Shown in pieces: positions 43,649 through 52,819 of a stretch of DNA of 64,000 bases; the first letter of the stretch is position 1, and each line of letters begins with the position of its first letter. The position numbers and the translations under genes are program-made. The stretch covers positions 281,051 to 345,050 of the forward strand of contig LMSR01000017.1 in NCBI GenBank assembly GCA_001429555.1, read 5' to 3'. This DNA is from Nocardioides sp. Soil797 (GTDB lineage: Bacteria; Actinomycetota; Actinomycetes; Propionibacteriales; Nocardioidaceae). The notes beneath the pieces were generated by a model. It was given only the letters and a program-made list of their open reading frames with translations. It was not told the DNA's origin and did no database searches.

Positions 43649-44080
43649 ATGCGCCCCTCGATCCTTGCCGTCGTCCCGGTGTTGTTCGTGCTCTCCTCGA
43701 CCAGCTGCAGCAGCGGCGACGACTCCGGCAAGGCCGACGCAGACAAGCACCCGACGTCCCAGTCGCCCGACCCGGGAGACAGCGGGGGAGTCAGCGGGGG
43801 AGACGAGGTGCGCACCGCAACGGCGTACGGCGAGGAGTTCCCCTACTGCGCCGACCTCTGGGTCGAGGGCAAGACCGTTCCGGACGACTACGCCGGCTGT
43901 TGGAACGAAGACGAGGAGTCGGTCGAGTTGACGTCGTCCGTCGACTGCTCCGACGGAGGCAAGCTCGTGAGCGGTGACTACGGATACGGACTGCGCGGCG
44001 AGGCCGTCCACCCGACGCCCGAGGGGCTCGACAGGCAATCATCCGAATACCGAGCGTTGTACGACGTCTGCATCGACTAG
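43649..44080 (+). CDS. Small lipoprotein of unknown function
   Basis: 143 residues from the ATG at 43649; TACCTT ends 7 nt before it, suggesting a leaderless message. The signal peptide (ILAVVPVLFVLSSTSC) ends in a lipobox Cys near 20. A Ser/Asp/Gly-rich linker precedes a short domain with FPYCADLWVEGKTVPDDYAGCW and SSVDCSDGG and a final VCID, giving four Cys that can pair. I do not recognise a family beyond small actinobacterial lipoproteins. It is divergent from the molybdoenzyme. Confidence 0.75.
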   Translation: MRPSILAVVPVLFVLSSTSCSSGDDSGKADADKHPTSQSPDPGDSGGVSGGDEVRTATAYGEEFPYCADLWVEGKTVPDDYAGCWNEDEESVELTSSVDCSDGGKLVSGDYGYGLRGEAVHPTPEGLDRQSSEYRALYDVCID

Positions 44081-44111
44081 TCGCTGGTCGACGTCGGCTG
44101 GTTGACGTCGC

Positions 44112-44513
44112 CTAGTCGTTTAACCTGCAGCGGGCGACGACGTCGGCCATCGCCGCCGCGTCAGCGAGCTCCAGCTCGGCGACCTCGTCGATGCGGAACC
44201 ACCTGAGGTCGTCGTGCTCGTCCGGAGCCGTGTTGGCCGGTTCCCCGTCCCAACTGGTCACGATGAACACGTGCATCTCCAGTGTCGGATCGCTCACGGT
44301 CGTCGGGACCGGTCGCGGATCGTGCACGTGGATGCCGAGCTCCTCGAAGCACTCACGCACGACAGCCTGCTCCGGCCGCTCACCCGGCTCGATGTGACCA
44401 CCCACGAGGTCCCAGCAGTTCGGGTACCACCGCCGTTCCGGATGCCGGTGACCCAACAGGATGGCGCCGTCGCGCACCAGCGCGGCGGCTGCGATCGGGA
44501 TCAGGTCAGTCAC
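44112..44513 (-). CDS. Nudix hydrolase
   Basis: 133 residues, GTG start; TAGCCT ends 6 nt before it (leaderless type). The Nudix box is complete (GGHIEPGERPEQAVV then RECFEELGI; G-x5-E-x7-RExxEE-x-G). Such enzymes hydrolyse nucleoside diphosphates linked to another group, such as oxidised dGTP or ADP-ribose. The remaining sequence (GHRHPERRWYPNCWDLVGG) is typical of MutT-like members; the true substrate cannot be read from sequence. It converges on the small lipoprotein gene with a 31-bp gap. Confidence 0.93.
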   Translation of the reverse strand: MTDLIPIAAAALVRDGAILLGHRHPERRWYPNCWDLVGGHIEPGERPEQAVVRECFEELGIHVHDPRPVPTTVSDPTLEMHVFIVTSWDGEPANTAPDEHDDLRWFRIDEVAELELADAAAMADVVARCRLND

Positions 44514-44519
44514 GCCTGC

Positions 44520-44525
44520 AGGCTA
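44520..44525 (-). promoter_or_regulatory. -10 element for the leaderless Nudix message
   Basis: TAGCCT on the minus strand ends 6 nt before the GTG at 44513. Confidence 0.45.
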
Positions 44526-44538
44526 TCGGCGTCCCGCC

Positions 44539-44620
44539 GTCAGAACCTCGCAGGTGCGTTGTTGTGACGGCGTCGGGGCTGATTCGGGGTCAGAACGTCG
44601 CAGGTGCGTGGTTGTGACGG
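44539..44620. repeat. Two 32-bp intergenic repeats, 50-bp period
   Basis: The copies at 44539-44570 and 44589-44620 share 30 of 32 bases; the core reads TCGCAGGTGCGT followed by GTTGTGACGG. They lie between the Nudix promoter and the end of the VOC gene and are followed by a G-rich tract. No coding sense is apparent. Confidence 0.85.
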
Positions 44621-44660
44621 GGGCGGGGGCGGCGGTGGCGTCGGCGGTCGCCGGGGAGAG

Positions 44661-45167
44661 TCAGGCGTCCACCGGAACGAGCTCGGAGGCGGTGCGGGTG
44701 CCGCCCCAGCGGGCGACGTCGCCGGCCAGGTCGAGGCGCTCGACGGGCGCGGCGTTCTCGAAGTCACCCCAGCTGGCGCGGGGGAGCATCCACATCACCT
44801 CGAACTCGTTGCCGTCGGGGTCCTTGCCGTAGATGCTCTTGGTGGCGCCGTGGCTGGACTCGCCGGTGTAGGCGTCGAGCTCGGCCAGGGTCATCCGGGC
44901 TGCCTCGAGGTCTTCGATGGTGTCGACCTGCCAGGCCAGGTGGTAGAGACCGATCGAGCCGGGACGACGAGGCGGCTGGTGACCGACGCCGAAGAGGCCG
45001 AGGTCGTGGTGGTTTCCGGAGCGCGGCATGCGCAGGAATGCCGCGTTGGCGCGGGGCTCGCGCGCCACGATCTCGGTGCCGAAGGCGGCCTGGTAGAAGG
45101 CGATGCTGCGCTCGAGGTCGGCGACGTAGAGCACCGCGTGGTTGAGGCGTACGGCGGGGATGGTCAT
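44661..45167 (-). CDS. VOC-family (glyoxalase/extradiol dioxygenase-fold) protein
   Basis: 168 residues; AGGAG lies upstream of the ATG at 45167. Paired beta-alpha-beta-beta-beta modules are visible: RLNHAVLYVADLERSIAFYQAAFG with His9, and LYHLAWQVDTIEDLEAARM with YGKDPDGNEFEVMW supplying His and Glu ligands. This resembles single-chain catechol-2,3-dioxygenase-like proteins. The substrate is unknown. It is divergent from a MarR regulator, with a dyad between them, suggesting an inducible detoxification or aromatic-degradation step. Confidence 0.88.
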   Translation of the reverse strand: MTIPAVRLNHAVLYVADLERSIAFYQAAFGTEIVAREPRANAAFLRMPRSGNHHDLGLFGVGHQPPRRPGSIGLYHLAWQVDTIEDLEAARMTLAELDAYTGESSHGATKSIYGKDPDGNEFEVMWMLPRASWGDFENAAPVERLDLAGDVARWGGTRTASELVPVDA

Positions 45168-45229
45168 GGTGCGCTCCTGTCTCATTGATTGTCGGTTCAA
45201 CCAATGCTTCCAACCATCCCATGCCTTTG

Positions 45230-45243
45230 GTTGTTCCAACAAC
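45230..45243. promoter_or_regulatory. Dyad in the VOC/MarR intergenic region
   Basis: GTTGTTCCAACAAC is a near-perfect palindrome (GTTGT-tcca-ACAAC) 21 bp before the MarR ATG. A related GGTTCAACC word lies at about 45194-45202. Likely MarR operator sites. Confidence 0.5.
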
Positions 45244-45251
45244 TTTCTTGC

Positions 45252-45257
45252 TAGCCT
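45252..45257 (+). promoter_or_regulatory. -10 element for the leaderless MarR message
   Basis: TAGCCT ends 6 nt before the ATG at 45264, next to the operator dyad. Confidence 0.45.
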
Positions 45258-45263
45258 GTGACC

Positions 45264-45779
45264 ATGGCAACGCGGCGCTCGGTGAAGACACGGTGGCTCT
45301 CGGAGACAGAGCGGGAGGCCTGGGTCAGGTTGGTGACGGTGACCGAGCTGCTGCCCAGCCTGCTCGACTCCCAGCTGCGTCGCGACTCCCAGTTGACCCA
45401 TTTCGAGTACTTCGTCCTGGCCATGCTCTCCGAAGCCGACAAGAAGACCCTGCGCATGACCTCCCTCGCCAACCTCACCAGTGCCACGCTGCCGCGGCTC
45501 TCCCACGTCGTACGCCGTCTGGAGGACAAGGGGCTCGTCCAGCGCACGCCCTGCCCCGGCGACAAGCGCGCCAGCAACGCGGTGCTGACCAGGGCCGGAC
45601 AGGCGGCGATCAGGAAGGCGGCACCGGGCCACGTCACCAACGTGCGCGAGCATGTCTTCGACGCGCTCACTCCCGAGCAGGTCGACCAGTTGCACGACAT
45701 CGCTGACGCGCTGCTGACCAAGCTCGACCCCGAGGGCCGGCTCACTGCCCTCTACGCGCCCGAGGCAACTCGCGGCTGA
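45264..45779 (+). CDS. MarR-family transcriptional regulator
   Basis: 171 residues. The winged helix shows as LTHFEYFVLAMLSEADKKTLRM, LANLTSATLPRLSHVVRRLEDKGLV and PGDKRASNAVLTRAG; a C-terminal dimer helix ends the chain. It is divergent from the VOC protein gene (96-bp gap) and probably represses both. Choosing the ATG at 45264 over the GTG 6 nt upstream rests on the -10 spacing. Confidence 0.92.
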   Translation: MATRRSVKTRWLSETEREAWVRLVTVTELLPSLLDSQLRRDSQLTHFEYFVLAMLSEADKKTLRMTSLANLTSATLPRLSHVVRRLEDKGLVQRTPCPGDKRASNAVLTRAGQAAIRKAAPGHVTNVREHVFDALTPEQVDQLHDIADALLTKLDPEGRLTALYAPEATRG

Positions 45780-45840
45780 CGCGTCGTCCCACGGCCAGCA
45801 ACCCTGCCGCAATGCCGGCAATCCGTGCTTGAGTGTCGGG

Positions 45841-46146
45841 ATGACGCCCGACGAAGTCGCCGCCCACGCATCGTCGCTGCTCGGCTGCAGGCAGCGGGGG
45901 AGCCCGGGGCGACCGACGTGGTACGTCGACGGGCGCATGGTGGTCCGCATCGAGGACTTGGTGACGCTGACCATCCGGATGGACCTCGACCAACGCGAGC
46001 GCTTCGTGACACGGGCACCGGAGACCTTCGGTGTCCCGCCGGCGATGGAACCCCACATGAAGATGCAGGCCGCGCTCGATCACGGCAACGACGAACTGAT
46101 CCGTGAGGCGATCACCACCGCGCACGAGCTGCAGCGGCACCACTGA
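45841..46146 (+). CDS. MmcQ/YjbR-like protein
   Basis: 101 residues from the ATG at 45841. GRPTWYVDGRMVVRIED, then RERFVTRAPETFGVP and MKMQAALDHGNDELIREAITTAHELQR fit the MmcQ/YjbR fold, a small double-wing DNA-binding-like domain of unknown function often annotated as a phosphoribosylglycinamide-synthetase-like or DNA-binding protein. The match is at pattern level. It converges on egtD with a 23-bp gap. Confidence 0.7.
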   Translation: MTPDEVAAHASSLLGCRQRGSPGRPTWYVDGRMVVRIEDLVTLTIRMDLDQRERFVTRAPETFGVPPAMEPHMKMQAALDHGNDELIREAITTAHELQRHH

Positions 46147-46169
46147 GCGCAAGTGGCTGACGACCAGGC

Positions 46170-47177
46170 TCAGCGGCGGGCCAGTGCCAACGCGAAGTCT
46201 CCCGCCGGGTCGGTCCACCAGCGCTCGGGCCGCAGCCCGGCAGCCGTGAGCTCGGGCTCGATCCGCTCGCGTCGGAACTTCGCCGAGATCTCGGTGCGGA
46301 TCTCCTCACCGGCATCGAGATCGACCGTCAGGTCGAGCGCCGCCAAGGTCGCGTGCACCGGCCGGCGGGCGCGCAGTCGCATCTCGATCCACTCGTGCTC
46401 CGCGTCCCACAGCGCGACGTGCTCGAAGTCGTCGGGGAGGAGGTCACCGTCGAGCTCGCGGTTCAACACCGCGATGACGTTGCGGTTGAATTCCGCGGTG
46501 ACACCGGCCATGTCGTCGTACGCCGCGACCAGCCGGTCGGGGTCCTTGACCAGGTCGATGCCCAGCAGGAACGACTCGCCGGGCTGCATGGCTGCGGCGA
46601 GCTTGCCGAGGAAGACCCGGCGTCGCTCCGGCGGATAGTTTCCGAGCGTGCCGCCGAGCAGGGCCACCAGGCGGCGTCCGGGGGCCGGCAGTCGGTCGAG
46701 GTGGTGGTCGAAGTCGGCAACGGCGCCGTGCAGGTCGAGGGCGGGGTAGTCGCGCCGCAGCCCGGCCATGGCGTCCTCCAGGGCGCTGGCGCTCACGTCG
46801 ACCGGGACGTACGCCGACAGGCCGCCGCTGCGTGTCATCGCGTCGAGCAGCATCCGGGTCTTCTCGCTCGATCCCGAGCCCAGCTCGAGCAGGGCTTCGG
46901 CGTCTGCGGCCGCGGCGATCTCGTCAGAGCTCGCCACGAGGATCGCGTGCTCGGTGCGGGTCGGGTAGTACTCCGGCAGTCGGGTGATCTCCTCGAACAG
47001 TCGGCTGCCGCGCTCGTCGTAGAAGTACTTCGGCGGCAGCCACTTCGGCGTTGCGGTCAGTCCGGCGCGGGCGTCGGCCTCGAGCCCGGCACGCAGGTCC
47101 GCCGGGGTCAGGAAGACGTCGAGGTGGAGGCGTGCGGCCGCGCGACCGGGGGCGGCGTCGGCAGACGTATCGGTCAC
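46170..47177 (-). CDS. egtD: L-histidine N-alpha-methyltransferase
   Basis: 335 residues; the GTG start overlaps the egtB stop (GTGA). It trimethylates histidine to hercynine, the first step of ergothioneine synthesis. Family signatures are LPPKYFYDERGSRLFEEITRLPEYYPTR near 40-70, ELGSGSSEKTRMLLDA near 95 (SAM binding), VPVDVSASALEDA near 120 and LLGGTLGNYPPERR near 165, with IEMRLRA and ISAKFRRE in the C-terminal half. Length and motif order are normal. It is the second gene of the pair after egtB, an operon order that favours coupled expression. Confidence 0.95.
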   Translation of the reverse strand: MTDTSADAAPGRAAARLHLDVFLTPADLRAGLEADARAGLTATPKWLPPKYFYDERGSRLFEEITRLPEYYPTRTEHAILVASSDEIAAAADAEALLELGSGSSEKTRMLLDAMTRSGGLSAYVPVDVSASALEDAMAGLRRDYPALDLHGAVADFDHHLDRLPAPGRRLVALLGGTLGNYPPERRRVFLGKLAAAMQPGESFLLGIDLVKDPDRLVAAYDDMAGVTAEFNRNVIAVLNRELDGDLLPDDFEHVALWDAEHEWIEMRLRARRPVHATLAALDLTVDLDAGEEIRTEISAKFRRERIEPELTAAGLRPERWWTDPAGDFALALARR

Positions 47178-48481
47178 CGGGGCCCGCCACCGTCGGCGAG
47201 CCGGACCCCGGTCAGAGGCCAGCGCGCTCCCGGCGGGAAGAAGTTTCGGTAGGAGGCCCGCGCGTGGCCGGGCGGTGTGAGTGCGCAACCACCACGCAAC
47301 ACCATCTGGTTCGACATGAACTTCCCGTTGTACTCGCCCAGGGCGCCGGCGGTCGGATGGAAGCCGGGGAACGGCAGGTAGGCCGACGAGGTCCACTCCC
47401 AGCAGTCGCCGAAGAGCTGGCGCAGCTCGCCGTCACGGGGTGCACCCGCCGCGCGCGGGTGCCACGACTCGGTGTCGGCCAGGTTCGCGCTCAGCCCGGA
47501 CGAGGCCTCATGCAGGCGCGCCGCGTTCTCCCACTCCGCCTCGGTGGGCAGGCGCTTTCCGGCCCAGGTCGCATACGCGTCGGCCTCGTAGTGGCTCACG
47601 TGGCAGGCCGGCAGCTCGGGGTCGACGGGCCGCGTGCCCGTGAGGGTGTGCTCGAACCAGACGCCGTCGCGGTCGGTCCAGTAGGAGGGCGCCTCCCAGC
47701 CGTCGGCCTGCACGCGGGCCCACCCGTCACTGAGCCACAGCTCGGGTCGGCGATAGCCGTCGTCGGCCATGAACTCGAGCCACTCGCCGTTGGTGACGAG
47801 CCGGTCGGCCAGACGGTAGGGCTCGAGCCACTGCTGGTGGCGGGGGAGCTCGTTGTCGAAGCAGAAGTCGCCGTCGAGCCTGCCTTCGTGGCCGATCTCG
47901 ACGAGCCCGCCGTCGTACTCACGCCAGCTCAGTGACCCGGACCCGCCACCGGCGCCCGCGGCGACCAGCCCTTCGGCGTACGCCGGGTCGAGGGGGTTCA
48001 GCGAGAGGACGTGCTTGATGTCCATCAGAAGCAGCTCCTGGTGCTGCTGCTCGTGGTGGAAGCCGAGCTCGATCGTGGGCGCCAGCTTGGTCAACGTGCC
48101 CTCGTCGAGGGTGGCGATCAGGTCGCGCATCCGGTCGTCGACGTTGCCCCGATAGGTGCCGACGTCGTGCGCGCCCGGCCGGCTCAGGACTCCGCGGATC
48201 GGCCGCGACCAACGCGGGCCGACGGCCTCGTAGTAGCTGTTGAACAGGAACCAGTACTTGTCCTGGAACGGCGCGAAGCGCGGCTCGTTCTCCGCCAGCA
48301 CGAACGTCTCGAAGAACCAGGTGACGTGCGCACGGTGCCACTTGGTGGGCGAGGTGTCCGGCATGGACTGGACGGTCTGGTCCTCCGGCGAGAGCGGGGC
48401 GGCCAGCCGTTCGGTGTGTGCCCGCACGTCGTCGTAGCGGGAAGCCAGTGAGGTCACGTCGATGCTCGCGGCGTCGCTCAT
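47174..48481 (-). CDS. egtB: Ergothioneine sulfoxide synthase EgtB
   Basis: 435 residues. It joins hercynine with a cysteine-containing thiol to form the sulfoxide precursor of ergothioneine. The DinB-like N-terminal domain gives the iron ligands His52 (KWHRAH) and His143/His147 (FHHEQQHQE). The C-terminal FGE/SUMF domain has LPTEAEWENAAR, CWEWTSSAY and GALGEYNGKFMSNQMVLRGG followed by YRNFFPP. This last stretch fits the widespread TIGR03440-type EgtB rather than the mycobacterial form as I recall them. CACAGT ends 6 nt before the ATG. egtA and egtC are not adjacent, so the sulfur donor may be free cysteine; that is inference. Confidence 0.95.
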   Translation of the reverse strand: MSDAASIDVTSLASRYDDVRAHTERLAAPLSPEDQTVQSMPDTSPTKWHRAHVTWFFETFVLAENEPRFAPFQDKYWFLFNSYYEAVGPRWSRPIRGVLSRPGAHDVGTYRGNVDDRMRDLIATLDEGTLTKLAPTIELGFHHEQQHQELLLMDIKHVLSLNPLDPAYAEGLVAAGAGGGSGSLSWREYDGGLVEIGHEGRLDGDFCFDNELPRHQQWLEPYRLADRLVTNGEWLEFMADDGYRRPELWLSDGWARVQADGWEAPSYWTDRDGVWFEHTLTGTRPVDPELPACHVSHYEADAYATWAGKRLPTEAEWENAARLHEASSGLSANLADTESWHPRAAGAPRDGELRQLFGDCWEWTSSAYLPFPGFHPTAGALGEYNGKFMSNQMVLRGGCALTPPGHARASYRNFFPPGARWPLTGVRLADGGGPR

Positions 48482-48487
48482 GTTTCC

Positions 48488-48493
48488 ACTGTG
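48488..48493 (-). promoter_or_regulatory. -10 element for the leaderless egtB-egtD message
   Basis: CACAGT on the minus strand ends 6 nt before the ATG at 48481. Confidence 0.35.
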
Positions 48494-48572
48494 GCACGGC
48501 GGGCCAAGCGAGCGAAAGGCCATTCTCGTGACCAGCACGGTCGAGATTCCCAGCGTGTGTCATCGTGAGCCC

Positions 48573-49778
48573 ATGCGACCGGACAAGCATGACTTCGACA
48601 CGTTGAACAGCGACACCTGGTCGGTGCACGGCGGCAATCATGCGGACGAGACCACGGGCGCGATCCGGACCCCCATCGTGATGGCCAACTCGTATCGTCT
48701 CCCGGCGGATCCGACCACCATCGACGATCCCGACTTCGCCGGTCTGGTCTACACCCGGGAGCACGGCGCCAACCAGCGTGGGTTGGAGGAGAAACTCGCC
48801 AAGCTCGACCACGGTGAGTCGGCCGCGGTGTTCGCCACCGGCATGGCCGCCATGCATGCGGCATTCTTCACCGTCCTGAATCCCGGGGACCACGCAGTCA
48901 TCTCCAATGTCGTCTACATGCGCGTGGCCGGGCTCTTCGAGACCATCCTTCCCGCCAAGCTCGGCATCGAGGTCGACTTCGTCGACATCACCGATCTGGA
49001 CGCCGTCCGCGCGGCCGTCCGGCCCACGACGCGACTCGTCCACACCGAGGTGATCGCCAACCCCGACCTCCGGGTCGCCGACGTCGCGGCCCTGGCACAG
49101 ATCGCCCACGAGGCGGACGCCCTGCTCACCGTCGACTCCACCTTCACCCCACCGCCGATGATGCGTCCGCTCGACCTCGGTGCCGATCTGGTGATGCACT
49201 CCCTCACCAAGTACTACAACGGACACGGCGATGCGATGGGCGGCGTGGTCATCGGTGGGGGCACCCTGGTCGACGAGGTGCGAACCGGGGCGTTGTGGCA
49301 TGCCGGTGGTGCCATCTCGCCGTTCAACGCGTGGCTCATCATGCGCGGTTCGACCACGCTTCCGCTGCGGCTCCGGCGACACTGTGAGAACGCGTTGGCG
49401 ATCGCGGAGTTCCTCGCCGCCGACCCTCGCGTCGTGCACGTGGCCTACCCGGGTCTGGCTGGGCACGGCCAGCGCGAGAGTGCCACTGCACAGCTGCGCG
49501 AAGGGTTCGGTGGCGTCGTCTCGTTCGCCCTGGGTGGCACACACGAGGACCGACTCCGATTCGTCAATGACCTGCGGGTCATCACGAGTGCGGTGAGCCT
49601 CGGGCACGACGAGACCCTGGTCGCCTACGAGGAGTACCCCGACGGTCCGGCGAGTGCGTTCGCGGCACCCTTCCGGGAACACGGTCTGGTCAGGCTCGCT
49701 GTCGGTCTGGAGTCACCCGAGGACCTCGTCGCCGACCTGGACGCGGCCCTCACGACCGCGTACGGCGCTGCCCGGTGA
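48573..49778 (+). CDS. Cys/Met-metabolism PLP-dependent enzyme (cystathionine gamma-lyase/synthase-like)
   Basis: 401 residues. The fold-type I Cys/Met family is shown by VYTREHGANQRGLEEKLAKLD (Tyr60, Arg62), VFATGMAAMHAAFF, LLTVDSTFTPP with Asp188, and HSLTKYYNGHGDAMGG with the PLP Lys213. The usual YGGT after the stacking Tyr is replaced by YMRV at 115-118, so substrate choice may differ from standard cystathionine enzymes. The gene is divergent from egtB with a 91-bp gap. A C-S lyase is needed for the last ergothioneine step (EgtE in mycobacteria), and this enzyme could fill that role; the idea rests on position and chemistry only. Confidence 0.88.
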   Translation: MRPDKHDFDTLNSDTWSVHGGNHADETTGAIRTPIVMANSYRLPADPTTIDDPDFAGLVYTREHGANQRGLEEKLAKLDHGESAAVFATGMAAMHAAFFTVLNPGDHAVISNVVYMRVAGLFETILPAKLGIEVDFVDITDLDAVRAAVRPTTRLVHTEVIANPDLRVADVAALAQIAHEADALLTVDSTFTPPPMMRPLDLGADLVMHSLTKYYNGHGDAMGGVVIGGGTLVDEVRTGALWHAGGAISPFNAWLIMRGSTTLPLRLRRHCENALAIAEFLAADPRVVHVAYPGLAGHGQRESATAQLREGFGGVVSFALGGTHEDRLRFVNDLRVITSAVSLGHDETLVAYEEYPDGPASAFAAPFREHGLVRLAVGLESPEDLVADLDAALTTAYGAAR

Positions 49779-49795
49779 CAGAGTGCGGAGGCCTG

Positions 49796-52468
<2,673 letters not shown>

Positions 52469-52520
52469 GATCCGATCATCCCGCGTCCCCTCCCACGCGC
52501 AACAGCGGGTCAGCACCCTC

Positions 52521-52648
52521 GGCAGTCGGGCAGTCGGGCAGTCGGGCAGTCGGGCAGTCGGGCAGTCGGGCAGCCGGGCGGTCGGGCGGTCAGGCGGTCG
52601 GGCAGCCGGGCGGTCGGGCAGTCGGGCGGTCGGGCAGTCGGGCGGTCG
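52521..52648. repeat. 8-bp tandem repeat, about 16 copies, with G-tracts
   Basis: The unit GGCAGTCG runs for about 128 bp with copies diverging only at one or two positions (GGCGGTCG, GGCAGCCG). Each copy ends one GGG tract with the next, so the plus strand reads GGG-N5 repeated about 15 times, a pattern able to form G-quadruplexes. It lies between the divergent ppdK and MMPL genes. The rest of the 351-bp gap (52469-52819) shows no gene; a weakly coding stretch before the MMPL start has no supporting features. Confidence 0.9.
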
Positions 52649-52819
52649 TAGTGCGTACGCACCAGATGGGAACGGCGGCTGGTTCGGATGCACCACACGA
52701 AGACGGTGACTGCGGACGATGCCCGGTGGGGGTCTCGGAAGGCACCGTGGAACTCGCGCGAATTCCGCGCACTTTTCCCGGTTCCGCAGTGTTCGGCTGC
52801 AGTGTTTGGAGTGATCGAC

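Noticed and set aside
44075..44117. Terminator between the small lipoprotein and Nudix genes
   Set aside because: The GACTAG/CTAGTC arms are only 6 bp and 31 bp apart, and the region is better described as two GGTYGACGTCG words; too weak to call.
52521..52648. CRISPR array
   Set aside because: Units are 8 bp and contiguous with no spacers, and no cas genes are present.
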